Source of the DNA: Cheilinus undulatus
Taxonomy: Eukaryota > Chordata > Actinopteri > Labriformes > Labridae
Direction of reading: 5' to 3'
Length of the DNA stretch: 64,000 nucleotides
NCBI RefSeq assembly: GCF_018320785.1
Contig: NC_054880.1
Span: 1,170,327-1,234,326 of the forward strand
Made by a program: the position numbers and the translations under genes. How positions within the stretch are numbered: the first letter of the stretch is position 1; every line of letters begins with the position of its first letter. The notes under the pieces were generated by a model, which did not search any database, was not told the origin of the DNA, and saw nothing but the letters and a program-made list of their open reading frames with translations. Of the stretch, positions 1-12,591 are shown one piece after another.

Positions 1-394
1 CAACCGGCTCGCTCAAACCGGAAGTCTCACGTGATCTCGTTGTCTAAGCAGAGGAGGAGGGGAGAGTCAACTATCTGCTGCCAGCTGGCGGTCAGAGGTG
101 GAAATTACACCACAAACTAGCGCACCAACAAAGTCAGTTATTAATTTAAAAATATCTGTACTGCATTTTAAAATACTGATACAGTATTATGCCACAAAAT
201 ATTGCGAAATATCAGAGTATCGATATTTTCTTATACTCCTATGAAAAGGTTAAAAAATGGAATTCCAAAAAATCAAAACGGAAAAAATGAAATTTGGCAA
301 AAAACAAAACAGATTTCATAGGACCCTACCGAATAATAACCACACCTGTCAAAGAAGAAAAAAACAAAACTTTAATTTTTTTAAATGATGTAGT
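1..394. other. Stretch without recognised gene
   Basis: First ~120 bases are GC-rich and may be part of an interspersed repeat; the rest is AT-rich. Nothing coding seen. Confidence 0.5.
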
Positions 395-690
395 AAAATA
401 TAACATTTTCAAAATGTACACCTGTTTTCTTAAAAGATTATTATTAGTGATATTAATAATGTGGATGGGCACGCTGAGTTGAATATTCTGGAAAGTAATG
501 CCAGACTTCTGAGCAAAGCCATGATGTGTCAGGAAACCAGAGAACAAATGAGAAGGAATTTAAATAACTTTAAGGGAAAATTAAATAATTGCAGTATAAT
601 GGCTAAAATTGGCAAGAAAAAGGGCTAAAGTGGCAAAAATGATGAAAAGTGGTAAAAGATTGGCAAAAATAAAAAAAAAACTGGTGATTG
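395..690 (+). repeat. Dispersed repeat family X, copy 1 (short core)
   Basis: Head block (AAAGTAATGCCAGACTTC near 493) shared with 23355 and 34255, followed by a short purine-rich core of 'GGCAAAAA' units at 600-690. Confidence 0.6.
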
Positions 691-1183
691 TGTGACACTC
701 TGACAGGTGATTTAAGGCAGGATGGGTACTTTTGATTGTGGTGTAACATCAGTGTGTTTTTTTCCTCAACAGTCCATCTTCACAGCTACATTTTTTAGTT
801 AAATTGTAGCTGATAAAATTAACCAGTGTGTGAAGTTATTGGCTCACAGGTGTTGTGAGTGGACAGTCTTCCCTGAACAGTGTTCCTGTAGATGAGTGAA
901 AAAACCTCACTTGTCATCACACATAGGACCCTTGGCCTAAACGAGCCCCCGTTGATGGGCGTCCAAACCCCAGATTTAGGATATTCTCTGATTTAGCCAT
1001 CACATAAGATGATGCCTGTGACTACCTTTTCAATCTGAGCCTTCGGGGTTGAAAATGGAGTTTTTGACATTTTTTTATGAAATTACATAATTAACCACTA
1101 GATGGCAGCAGAGCTAATGTAGTGGTCTAAATAGAGCCCCTCTGTTGTATTTTGTTTTATTATTGCATAGAAACAAATATATA
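691..1183. other. Stretch without recognised gene
   Basis: No ORF, repeat or RNA signal identified. Confidence 0.5.
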
Positions 1184-1708
1184 CAGTGCTTAACAAATTT
1201 ATTAGACCACCCTAACCCTAACCAAAGTGAGGTTGATGCCACAGCTGCCCTAAATTAACAGCACTGGTAATTACCAAATCATTTTTTATGTTTCTGCAAT
1301 GGTTAATACACCAATATGAAGAAGCTCTTGAACCCAAATGATATTTTAATGCTAAAATATAATTATTATTGTTATCCATGCATTTTCAAATTTACTGATT
1401 TACAAAAAACTGAAAAAATAGTAAAGCACATTAATATTTCTTGATTAATATTATATATCAAATTATAGTTTTAGTGGTTGAATGTTATGCTTGATTCATT
1501 TCTGACTTCTCAGAGAAGCCCAGTGAGCCGGCTCAAATTTGGGTATAAAAGGTGAATTCAGTTTGAAATTCCTCATTCCTGTTCAACATGGTAAAACGTG
1601 GAGAGCTGACTCAAAATGAAGGAGTCCGCATTAAAGCACTTCATGATGCTGGATGGTCTCTGAGACAAATATGACAGGTGGTCTGATGAATATGTTAAGC
1701 ATTTGAGT
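1184..1708. mobile_element. Non-autonomous Tc1-like MITE (~520 bp)
   Basis: Inverted ends: GCTTAACAAATTTATTAGACC at 1188 and its near-complement GGTGGTCTGATGAATATGTTAAGC ending near 1703. Inside, at 1588, an ATG opens onto VKRGELTQNEGVRIKALHDAG, a relic of a Tc1-type transposase DNA-binding N-terminus, followed directly by the right end. A second copy is at 33722-34163. Confidence 0.7.
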
Positions 1709-1984
1709 TTAGTGAGGTAAAGGTGAGCTGTGAATGTGCTTGAGAAATTATTTGGATGTTTGAGTGTTTGTGTCCAAAGTCGCCTCCCTCCCATGGCAAC
1801 AGGAATTATTCCTTCTACATCCGCCACCACCTGCAGCTAGTCTTGTTCAAAATGAAGTTGTGTTTATTCGTAACTTTATTTAAACAAGTTGATGTGAATA
1901 TAATAGTTCCATTTGGACTGAAGTTGACAACAAGATTTAAGCTTTGAAAGGGAAAAAAAGTATTATTTTGTATGATTCTTAAGG

Positions 1985-2156
1985 TGCTTTTTTCTCCAGG
2001 AACCCACTGGGTGAGTTGTTGATATAAACCTGTTCAAAAAATCTTAAAGCAACAAAATAAATGTTGTTATAGTTTATTGACATACACAAGGATCTAATAA
2101 CCTCACCTCAAACACTCCACTCCTCAATTTATATTTTGAAAATATTATATATACTA

Positions 2157-2224
<68 letters not shown>

Positions 2225-2775
2225 AGATTGGCATTATGAAAAACAGACAAAAAATATAAAATAAAAATAATAAATAAAAACAAATTATAAAGATAATTAT
2301 AAGATTTCAGGTTTGAAAGTGGAAAATATAATCATTTATTTGATTTTTACAGCACCTTTTCTGCAGGGACCCATTTGGGTCCTGAAGGTCCTGGGTGAGT
2401 ATTTTTTTTTTTGTTTGTTTTTTTTTATTAAAACCTTTACTGCTCAAAAAATAATAAAGCAACAAAATCAATGTCATTATAATTTATTGACATATACATG
2501 GTTCTAATAAATTCACCTCAAACATTCCACTCTGCAGTTCATATTTTACATTTTCTGGTTTTCTAGTTATGGCAGGTGGTGCTATTATGGCAAAAATGGC
2601 ATGAAAATTTAAAAAGTATTTTAAAAATGCATTAAAAAAATATATTTTGTAATTTGTGCCAAAGCTGATTAAATGATTCACATTTTGAAAGTGGAGAAAA
2701 TATTCATTCATATAACTTTTATAGCACTTTTTCTGGAGGGACCCGTTTGGGTCCCGTGGGTCCTAAGTGTGCGTT
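1985..2775. repeat. Local tandem duplication, unit ~370 bp, with (TA)n
   Basis: Three copies of a block like TCCAGGAACCCACTGGGTGA start near 1995, 2363 and 2739. The first two are followed by AAAGCAACAAAAT and CACCTCAAACA blocks. A (TA)n tract fills 2155-2222. Confidence 0.65.
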
Positions 2776-3944
2776 CTTGTGATGGGCACGTGATTCTCTG
2801 GATGCTATTCTGAACACAACACCTGCACCAAGTTATGAACATGAATAATAAAAACAGTCTGCTCATGGCTGTTTTATCATAATCCATTCTTTAATCCCAA
2901 CATAAATGTCAAAAATCCAAATCAATACTCATTTCTTGTTTATTTGATTTCATTTTGGAAACAAAAATAAGAAATTGGTCTCTTTTTTTCCCTCATATGA
3001 TTTTACTTCAGAAAGAAATAAATGACAAAAGAGACGTTTTTTATTTGTTTGATGAATCAGATATCAACCGAACAAATGATACACCAATTTTCGCTGCTTT
3101 CCTTTTTAACTTTCCCAGACATGAACTGAGCAACTTCTGAACTGACTGAGCTGTCACTCAAAAACTCGTTGACCAATAGGGATACACCCCAGAGGAGCCC
3201 GCCCACACGTGACGTTTGTGTCAGAAGGAAAGCAAAAACCTAAGAAACTCAAAAAAGGATCAGGCAGCTGCAGAGCAAAAGTCTGATCAGTGCCAGAGAA
3301 AAAACAAGAACTTTAAACAAAAAAAATCAACTTTTAAAGACCAATAGTTTGTTTGCAAGTTTTAAATTCTATTTCTGATGTGAACTTTTTTAGTCCATAG
3401 TTGGGGACCCTGAACCTTCTACAGGGGTCATTTTGAAATGAAATACATCAATCTTGTGCATTTTTAGAGCAAAATGAAGAGGCTTTATTTATGGAAATGT
3501 TCTCTTGAAACACTTTTTCTCTCATCGTAATGAAATCAGAGGTGTATTGATTTTTATTTGAATAGCTGATCAGGTTTCAGTTTTCTTCTTCTCTGAACAG
3601 AGGATAAAGATTTTACATGAAATGTCTTTTTTGCCTTTTTACTGTAAAAAACTGTTATTAACATAAAAAGATGACCTTCTCCTGCCTTTAACTGATTTTT
3701 GTTTTCTCATTCATAATAAAAAATCCACCGTCTTTAAATGTTTGATTATTTTTGTTTCCAAACTGCATCAGGTCACATGACCACCTCTGAGTCTGGCTGA
3801 GATTCAAAACTAATCTTTCATTTCCTCTATTAGTATTTACTTTTATTCCATGTTTGTTATCCTCAGTGAAACTAAATTTACTAAAATGCTGAGTTAATTT
3901 ACTTTCTGTTACATTCTAATGGGTCATTATTAGCACAGATGGTA
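2776..3944. other. Stretch without recognised gene
   Basis: AT-rich; 3130-3240 looks like a piece of a dispersed fish repeat. No coding sequence supported. Confidence 0.5.
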
Positions 3945-4230
3945 CATTTAGAGAGCTTTTAGTTAAAATGGTCCACAGAAACAGTGTTGGCTCAAATGTA
4001 CACACTATCAAACATTTTTGAAGTGTTTTACCTTTTACCCAGAAAGCCTCTGTGTTTTTTTGTCACTATTTTACAATGCAAGACCACGTAGCCAAAGCCT
4101 GCATTGCAAAATAGTGACAAAAACACAGAGGATCTCTGGGTATGAAATAAAATGCTTCAAACAATAGTGTGTGCGTTTGAACCAACATTGTTTTGCAGCC
4201 CAATTTTACCCAAAACTCACTAAACCACAT
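3945..4230. mobile_element. Palindromic MITE-like element
   Basis: Arms of about 110-135 bases (3950-4080 and 4100-4225) are inverted copies around a 19-base loop (4081-4099). The inner arms, such as CTCTGTGTTTTTTTGTCACT and its complement, are near-perfect; the outer arms are more diverged. Confidence 0.65.
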
Positions 4231-4344
4231 GGAGAAACTGTACCCATCTGTTAGCCTGTATAGCCTTGCTTCCAGGTGGGTACAACCAGTGAGTCCTTCT
4301 TAAAGGAGCAATGCTCTCTAAAATCACTGGAGATGTTATGTGCC

Positions 4345-4797
4345 TCATAAGGTCACACATTGCACAAAATGCATCTTTTCAGGCTTCTCTAACAAAAATA
4401 TATTCCCCTGGCCTGTCCACCTCCCCACAAGTATCAGACTCCCACATCCCCCTCTTTCTCCACCTTTTAGAAAATTTGTGCTGAAACAAGCTGTTCTCAT
4501 GATGTCATGTGGAGTATTAGCTCCGCCCCCAGGTTTGGTTGGCCCTCCCCATTTGGAAGAAAGTCCCACCCTCCTCTCCTGATCCTTGTCTCATCCATTT
4601 CCTGAGAGGGGCGGAGCCATACAGCTCATCAACATTTAAAGACACAGACAAAGAAACAGGGCTGGGGGGGGGGGGTGTAAATGCAAAAATCCTGTACTTG
4701 AGTGCTTTTTCAACACAAATCTTCACAGGCATATTTTAGGGACCTCTGAGACAAATATAAACTTGTCTTAAAGGGGTAAGATATGTGACCTTTAAAA
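4345..4797. mobile_element. Probable non-autonomous DNA element
   Basis: Short inverted ends (AAGGTCACACAT near 4349 and ATATGTGACCTT near 4783) enclose about 450 bases with a C-rich block and a G-run at 4664-4676. Resembles common fish interspersed repeats; the open frames across it look like chance. Confidence 0.4.
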
Positions 4798-4995
4798 AAT
4801 ATACTGAAATATCCCTTTAAATGAAAAATACAGCTCAGTGAGAAAGGCAAATGTCACGTGCGCTTGTTCTTACTGTACATATTTTTCCTTTTCTATCTAG
4901 CAAATTCCTTTATCTTTGGTTAACTTCATCATCTTTGACATGCCAAATGTCTTAATTTTTTCTTTTCTCCAGCCTCAACCACTGCGTTCTAATAT

Positions 4996-5001
4996 TTTAA
5001 T
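4996..5001 (-). promoter_or_regulatory. Polyadenylation signal of lipocalin A (ATTAAA)
   Basis: ATTAAA on the minus strand about 55 bases beyond the stop codon. It lies next to a GGACCTTGTTT block that is also found 3' of the stops of lipocalins B and C. Confidence 0.45.
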
Positions 5002-5053
5002 AAAAAAAAAAACAAGGTCCACACATCTTGTTTTCTGAATCAGTTTTGTATCT

Positions 5054-7032
5054 TTACTTCTGCCATTCAACTTCATCGCCTTCGTTCTCAGCACAGAGTT
5101 CTGCAGAGACAAAGAGAAAAGAGTTCAGTTCTGTCTGGAATCCTCCGTTTATGTTTCAGTTCATTCTTCTACGTCTGAACACGACTCACCGTGCTCTGAG
5201 TTGTAGTGGAAGTCTGGTTCTCCTGTGAAACCCAGACAGCCGGCCTGCTTCTTGAACTGTTCTGTGCACGACTCCTCCACAGTCGGCTTGTTGGCTGGAA
5301 ACCAACAAGAAAAGGGAAAGAGAATTAAAGAGATATTAGAGAAATAATTGACTTATATGAGCTGTTTTCTTACACATCAGGTAAATAGCACGAGCTTGGG
5401 TTATCTCCAGTATGTCCTCTTCAACAAAGCTGCCCATTCTCATCTTCTGAAGAGTCCCTTGAAGGTCTGTGAAGGTGTAGTTGATGCTAGAGACCATACA
5501 TCCCTCACAGGCTGGCAGGGAATGGGACTTGGTGGTCATGTTCCCCACTGAGGACAGAAACCATGCAGATGAATGGACGAACTGTCCCTTTATCTGAAGC
5601 ACACTGTCAGCCTGCTCCTAGACTCAAATAAAGATGTAGTTCACTGCATGGTAGAGATGTGATGGTAATGATAATTTCACTGTAGACCCGTAAATAGAGG
5701 AGAAACATGTGGAGTCTGTCTGTGGCTACCCTGAGCTTTACGACACAACGTGCCTGCTCTAACGGCACAGGAATAAAAAGGAGTCCAGATTTAGAAAATG
5801 ACTTCTTTTAACTCTCAGATATCTTCACCTGATTTGGCGCCTACACTTCACGGTCAGATTCAAAGGAGTTGTTCAAAAACATTCACACAATTGAATAGCT
5901 TTTTTTGTTTCAACAGACTTAGACTCACTAACCTCCAGAACCAGCATTTTAAACCTCCAGTGTCATGTCAGATCACGTGACTTACTTTCCATATGAGCAA
6001 CGTTACCCTCAATAGAAATAGATACGTTGGCTTTTGAGGAAATGCAAGTTCCATTCCTGGGAAAAGAGAGAAAGTACAATATTCAGAGTTCATACAGGTT
6101 CAGGTTGGATTTTAGAGTTATAAAGATGCTCTGTAAACTGTTGTGACTGAGCAGTTCAGCTTTTAAAGCTAGACAGAGAAATCAAGTAAGTTGTAAAGTC
6201 TATCCCCTCAGGCCCCATCCTCCCCCTTTTTCTCTGTCCCCACTTTTGTGGAATGTCCTGCAGACATTGGAAAATGATTTTTTTTTTTTTTTTTTGTCAT
6301 TTTCAACATTAATATCTTGTTTTTGTGCTGTATTCACTGAATACAGATTTAAAAGATTTGCATCCCAGTGTCTCAACTTTTTTGGAATTCCTGTTTGTGA
6401 TATGGTGAGTAACTGATGTAATCATTCTGTAGATTATCAAATATTGTATCAATATGTAGATTATCACCACCATTTGGTGCTGGAAGAGCTTTAAATTGCA
6501 CCTTGAAAGAGCCTGGGAAAAAGAATATGAACTGATTGTTATATACTCACATCCTGTTTCTTTGGATCATGGCGAGGTAATTTGGGCCTGCTGGTCCTTG
6601 AGTCAGGTCCATCCAGGAGTTCTGCATAATCTTCAGGATGGCCTTCAGTACCTTATGATCAGTGTAACCCATGATGGTGTGCATCCTACCATGGAACTGA
6701 AAGATGTCAGTGAAACAGACACAGAAATTGTATTTATTTACAGAAATAGGAATACAGGAAAAATTCCTGAAGAATAAAATGAGTTTTAGTGGTTGAATGT
6801 TATGCTTGATTCATTTGTAAGGTAGGTAAGTCTTCATTACACTGCAAACTGCTTAAAATCTTCAATGCACATACTTACTAAAGACTAAGACAAGAAGCTG
6901 CAGAGGGCTTACCTCTGAGGCTCCAGTTATTTGCTTTGGCTTGATCAAGGGTTCACATTCTTCAGGCGTCAGAGCCGAGCTTCCCAGGAACAGGCACACT
7001 GCCAGGAGAAGAGAGCTGAATCGCAGGTCCAT
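5054..7032 (-). CDS. Lipocalin A: TBT-bp / saxitoxin-tetrodotoxin-binding-protein-like, six coding exons, 220 aa
   Basis: Exons (minus, 5' to 3'): 7032-6913, 6696-6551, 6056-5986, 5547-5374, 5294-5190, 5100-5054 (TAA). All introns are GT-AG with phases 0,2,1,1,1, and the joined frame is open for 220 codons. Residues 1-20 are a signal peptide ([20 protein letters not shown]), so the product should be secreted. Residues 42-45 read HGRM where lipocalins have GxW. NGTC (90-93), NMT (115-117) and NYT are N-glycosylation sequons. Mature cysteines are 26, 93, 126, 129, 180, 190 and 208, an odd number. The C-terminal exon-5 motif [11 protein letters not shown] is shared with B and C. Family knowledge: fish alpha-1-acid-glycoprotein-like lipocalins include tributyltin-binding proteins and pufferfish saxitoxin/tetrodotoxin-binding proteins; they bind small hydrophobic or toxic ligands in plasma and mucus. 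The ligand of this copy is unknown. It is the last of three tandem paralogues and has the smallest introns. Confidence 0.87.
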
Positions 7033-7085
7033 GATGCTGGGCTTCAGAGTGAACCAGGAGAAAAAGACCCTCAGAGTCATTCAGC

Positions 7086-7093
7086 CTTTTATA
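7086..7093 (-). promoter_or_regulatory. TATA box of lipocalin A
   Basis: TATAAAAG on the minus strand, about 54 bases upstream of the ATG, leaving room for a short 5' UTR. The flanking block (7094-7118) is nearly identical to the block upstream of lipocalin B, which supports it as core promoter. Confidence 0.65.
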
Positions 7094-7429
7094 GAAATAC
7101 ATGGCCCAGTTACAAGGTTGCTCCGGTACCCACGATCTCCACATGGGGGGGTTTCTGGTTCACGTTTCTTTTTTTGTTTTTTGTAATACAAAGATAAACA
7201 GAGCGCTCCTATCATTACATGATCACCTCACTTCAGCCAAAACAAACACTGACTCATGGACTCACCTTGGCACTGTGACTTCCTAAAAATCATTGATTAC
7301 CAGCCCACATATTCTGCACTCAGGTCATAGTTCAAAGTAAGGCAAGACAGTGAGAATGTTTAATATGTCTGGGTAAGGGTCCTTATTTGACAATATTATT
7401 TTGGGGTCTATTAGATAGGACAGCTAAAA

Positions 7430-7560
7430 AGAGACAGGAAATATGAGGGTAGAGAGTCAGGACAGATGTGGATCAAACATGTCCCAAGACCGGGACCACA
7501 TACACAGGACTATATCCTCAGAGCCTGCTCTACCAGCTGAGCTAAACTGGTACCAGATAA
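7430..7560 (-). repeat. tRNA-derived SINE fragment
   Basis: On the minus strand it begins with a tRNA-like A box (TTTAGCTCAGCTGGTAGAGC) and has a B-box-like GTTTGATCC about 60 bases on, then decays. It is not a functional tRNA gene: no cloverleaf 3' half. Confidence 0.5.
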
Positions 7561-7599
7561 GGTTCATTATTTTAAAAATGTAATGTGACAAGGTTTCTA

Positions 7600-8771
7600 T
7601 GGTGGCCTAGAAGTGCAATACAAAATTACAAAGTCTGAAAACACTTTTACAAAGCTTGAAATAAATTTACATTAACAAAAATATTTTTACATGATAAACT
7701 GCATTAGCAAACACTTTCATAAATTATGAAACACATTTACTTTTTTACTTTCAAATAAATTTACAAAACTAAAAAAACAAATTACAAAGTCTGAAACACT
7801 TACAAAGCTTGACGCCAATTTCCATAAAAAGTATGTTTTCTCATTAAAACAAATTTACAAAAAGTTAAAAACAAAGTGACAACGTCTGAAATACTTTTAC
7901 AAAGCTTGAAAAAAAAAAGGATAATAATGAAAACATTTAAAAATTAAAAACATTCATTAGCAAAACACTTGTACACATGACGTAACACATTTACACTTTA
8001 CAAAAAAATGGACAAAAATTTTGATAAAACATTACAAATCTGAAACACTGACAATGCTTGAAACAAATTTACACTGACAAATTACATTTTACAAAACAAA
8101 TTTACAAAGTCTGAAATGCTTAAAATGGTTGAAATGCATTTAAATTCACAAACACATTTAAAAAACAAATCTTCATCAGTGAATTGCATTTTACTAAACA
8201 AATTTACAAAGTCCAGGACAAAATTACAAAATGTTGAAACACTAACAAAAGATAAAAAACAGTAATGCAAACATGTTTACATCTCATCAAACTGACATTA
8301 GCAAAACACAACTGAATAAACACATTTATATTTTACAAAGCAATACAAACATCCAGTACAAAGTTACAAAGTCTAAAATCCTTTTGCAAAACGTTAACAT
8401 ATTTACACTAACAAAAATATTTTTTAAAATTCATAAAACAGATTTACATTGGCAAAACAAATCTGTAAAACAGGAAACAGTTTAACGAGAGCTAAGACAG
8501 TTTCACAAGTAACAGAACTGTTTATAAATTTACAAATGATGATATCGCACAGAGGGGGAGTGTACATAATGCCAGAAGTCCCCCTGGAATTGGTTTATTG
8601 AGATTTTTTTTTATCAGTTTTTTTGGTCCAGAGGCCATTCAGTATGTCCTCTGTGGAGTTCATAGTGGATGAGTGGTGTTTTTTTATTTTTGACAACCTG
8701 AGACTCTTCATGCAATTTCCTTTTCATGTGGATTTTCTTTTGAAATTTTGAGTGACAATTATCAGACATCC

Positions 8772-8803
<32 letters not shown>

Positions 8804-10150
8804 TGTCCTGACACTTTTAAATATGCCTTTGCTCACGAAGAGCTTTTTCTTGCATTGTATATATTTTTGTAAAATGTAAATTTGTTTCAGTTTTTTAAAA
8901 AATGTTTCAGATTTTGTAATTTTTTGTTTTGTCTAGCAATTATTTTTACTTATTCGAATAGAAAGTGTAAAAATGTTTTTTGAAATGTAATTTTTTTTAA
9001 GTTTGAGGGTTTTTTGTTTTAAGTTTGAGTATTTTGCATTGAACTTCCTAGAATATTTTTTGAAAAACAATTTTTTTTGTCATTTGTAAAAGTGTTTTGT
9101 TAATGTAATGTTGTATAATAAAATTTAAAATGTTTCCATTAATGTTAAGTTTTTTCAAGTTTTGAACAAGTATTACAAACTTTGTAATTTTCTATGGCTT
9201 TTTGCAAATTTGTTTATTTAAAGGGTAGATATTTTATGGTTTTTCTGATGTGAAGTTGTAGAATGAAATGTTGAAATGTTTACCTTAATGTAAAAAGCTT
9301 AAGTTTGTCAGATTTTTTATTTTGTATAGGGATTTTCATACATTTTTTTTTCTTTGTCATTTGTCAAAGGATTTTGCTATTGTTAAGTTGAATAAGGAAA
9401 TGTAAAAATGTTTTCGCCAATATAAATTTGTTTCAATGTTTTGTAAAAGTGTTTCAGACTTTGTTACTTTGGATTGGACTTTCTGTAAAGTACACATTTT
9501 TGTCATTTACAAGAGTGTTTGCTGATGTAAACTTGTTTTATGAAATGTAAAAATGTTTTGTTTATATTAACTTGTTTCAATTTCATAAATTTGTTTCACA
9601 CTTTGTAGTTTTTTTAATGAATTTTGTAAATGTGTTTGTAAAATGAAAATGTGTTTCAACATGTTTGTTTTCAAATGGAAAGTTGTTCAAAGAAAATTTA
9701 AAAAATGCTTTTGTTAGTGTAAATTTGTTTCAAGTTTGTTTCAAGCATTTCAGACCTTTTATTTTGTGTTGGACTTTTTTTTTTTACTTGTTTTGTTAAA
9801 TGTCCTTTTTTGTCATTTGCAAAAGTGTTAATGTAAATTGTTTAAAGATTTTTAAAAGTGCTGCCGCTTGGTAATTTTTTCAGACTTTATGTAAATATGT
9901 TTTGAAAAATGTAAATGGGTTTCATCATTTGTAGGTGTTCCTAATGTAAAATTGTAATCCTGTAATGTAAGGTTGATAATTTTTACTTTGAAGTTTGAAA
10001 AAGTGTTTCACACTATGTAATTCTGAATTGGACTTTTGTAAACTTGTTTTGTGAAATGTAATTTGACATTTGTAAAATAATTTTTCTAATGTAAACATAC
10101 TTTATAACCTGTAAAAATGTTTTTTGTTAACGTAAATTTGTTTTAGGTGT
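7600..10150. repeat. Large head-to-head inverted array of degenerate short tandem repeats
   Basis: 7613-8545 repeats units such as ACAAATTTACAAAGTCTGAA plus AAGCTTGAAACAAATTTACA. From about 8850 to 10150 the same units run as reverse complements (TTTGTAATTTT, AATGTAAATTTGTTTCAAG). The spacer 8546-8849 is mostly unique and ends in a poly-A tract. No coding sequence. Confidence 0.8.
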
Positions 10151-10324
10151 TGTTGAGATCATGCTTTATAATTGAAGAATTACTGTTACACTGAGAACTT
10201 TCTAGTCACCGAACTTTAAATGATTACAAATGCGCTTGTGTCATCTTGCATAGGCCCTATTTATTTACGTCTTTCTGTGGTTCTATCATGAACTGCTTAC
10301 AGTCAGTGCCCATAATAAAGTCTT

Positions 10325-10450
10325 GCTGCACACATATGAAGGGAGAACATGCAGACTCCACAAAGCAAAGCTCCTGTCTGATGGGGGCTTGAACCAGGGA
10401 CTCTCTCACAGTGGGTTGACAGTGTTACTCACTATACCACCATACATCCC
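10325..10450 (-). repeat. SINE fragment (minus orientation)
   Basis: Contains GAACATGCAGACTCCACA and CTTGAACCAGGGACTCTC, the reverse of a widespread fish tRNA-derived SINE. A related plus-strand copy is at 32135-32290. Confidence 0.5.
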
Positions 10451-12591
10451 TAAGCAGGTTTATAATAGCTTTATATTTTCACTTTGATTTAGTCAGATGG
10501 TTTAGACTGTTAGCCATATAGCAAATAAACATTTGGCCAATGTTTGGGCATTTAGCAAGCCAATCTGTCCCTCTATTCAGCTGCCACAAACTCAAAGTTT
10601 TTGTCTTCACAGTCACGTTTAAATGAAAAATAATTTTACAGGGGAGCAATCTGTCAAGGAAACAAGAGCCAAGAAAATGAACTCCAGCCTTCTGTGAATT
10701 CAGGTTCAAAGACGGTTCCAGGACACTGTTCTGCAGGTTTGTTGACCTGTCCTCATCTGCCCATGAAGCACAAACACAAACATTTGAGACAAACACGTGG
10801 TCCTGCTAAAACCAACAGTGACTCGTGGCCTCAACTCATCTTTTCAAAGAAAACTCCCACACATTGTCAGATTTGGAGAACAGTTGATTTGCACTGTTTT
10901 GGACTTTCCTCAGGTAAACAGCTAAAATATTAAGATTAAAGGTAACGAACTAAAGAGAAAAGTGTAGCTGAAAAAACTCATGGGCGTTCAAGAACCAAGT
11001 GATAAAAATGCAGTTGAATAAGAAAAAAATAGATGAAAAAAAAGTGATAATAAAAATTAAGGTGATGAAAATGTTTGTGAATTTAAATATTTAATGATGA
11101 ACATTTTTGCGAAGTAAAATAAAAGTAATATTCCAATAATTAAATAATCAATTTGTATCGTTGACAACATGTCAGTTTTGTGACTTCCACCCTAAAAAAA
11201 AATTTGCTCTTATACTAAACTCTGGACTTTAACGTCTGAAACTTTACAGCAGTGATGGAGAGTTTTTACATTTTTTTCGGTACTATTTCATCACTAAATT
11301 ACCTTTTGGGAATTTTGGTGGTAAGAAATTGATGTTAGTGATTATGAATATTTAAAAATTTGATGTTAAATTTGAAATATTCTTTGTTGTTTTAGGAAGT
11401 TGAGAAGCTCAAAGCGCAGCGAGCCCGTCAAAGACAACCCTTACCAACCCCAACCAGTGACTCAGACCACAACAGTCGGCTAAAGCTTCCTAGGTCGCAG
11501 GAGTGACATTTTTATGGTAACATACAACAGGACGGTCAGACTCACCTCCTGCAATTATCCAGACATCATCCAGATCCATCAGCTGAAGTGTATTTTTCTA
11601 TTATTTTCTAACTGTAAGACTATGTCTGCTTCTGCCGCTGGAACTTTGAAATTACATCTCCAGTATAGGTATCGTGACTCCACCATGTCTACATGGACTG
11701 CAGAGGGTTTCCAATCCTTTAATGTTTGTGAAACTGTAAATATTAACAGTCAAAAACAACCATTTCTTACTTTAAAAAATCAAAAAAGGTCTAACTGATG
11801 TAATAATAACCCAGCTTAAATTCCAACTCTTGGATATATTTACAAAGATCTTGTGACAGAAGGAGTGATAGTTTTTTCACGGTTTGAAACCCAGAAAATA
11901 TGCCTCCTGTCCAAGAGCCACCTTGTGGTCTGAGTCACTGCAGGGATGGAGGCGTCTCTGATGGGCTTGCCAGCTTCCTTCACCTGGCTGAGCCTGGAGA
12001 TTCTCCAAGATTAAAACAACAGATGATATTTCCAATTCAACGTCAGTTTTCTTTGAACGGCAAATATACAGTCATGGGGTAATGTGTTACAATGTAATCT
12101 GATAGAGTACTCAGATTACTTTTTAAATCTGATATTAGTTAGATTTTTATTAAAGTAATCCATTACTCAAAGAAAAATCCCAGTTTCCTTTCTCTTAGAG
12201 AAAAAATGTATCACCTCAAAACTTCCCAAAAGGTCATTCAAATCAAACCCAGAAGTCTTTAAAAACACTCCATTACTGCTGTAAAGTCTGAGGGATTTCA
12301 AACTCAGAGTTGCCAACTTAACAACTTTGACACTATATTTAGTGAGTTTGTGCCCCCTCGGACCTCTGTAACAGTTTCATACCCCATCATAGGGGTTTAA
12401 TGGTTCACAGAGGTCAGTACGGGTTCAGTTCATCAATAAAAAGAGAAATCCCAGATTCATAAAAATAGATGTCCTTCACTTATTATCCTTTATTTTACCA
12501 AAATTGGGGCAGCTTGTACCTTTTTTTCATGTTTGAAAACTACATTTGAATCAATCAATACTTTGATCCATCAAGTGTTACTAAGAACTGA
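10451..12591. other. Stretch without recognised gene
   Basis: Short chance ORFs only (10479-10796 minus, 11514-11798 plus); no splice-bounded protein-like segment recognised. Confidence 0.5.

Noticed and set aside
7430-7560. tRNA gene on the minus strand
   Set aside because: A- and B-box-like blocks are present but there is no acceptor stem or complete cloverleaf; it fits a SINE head.
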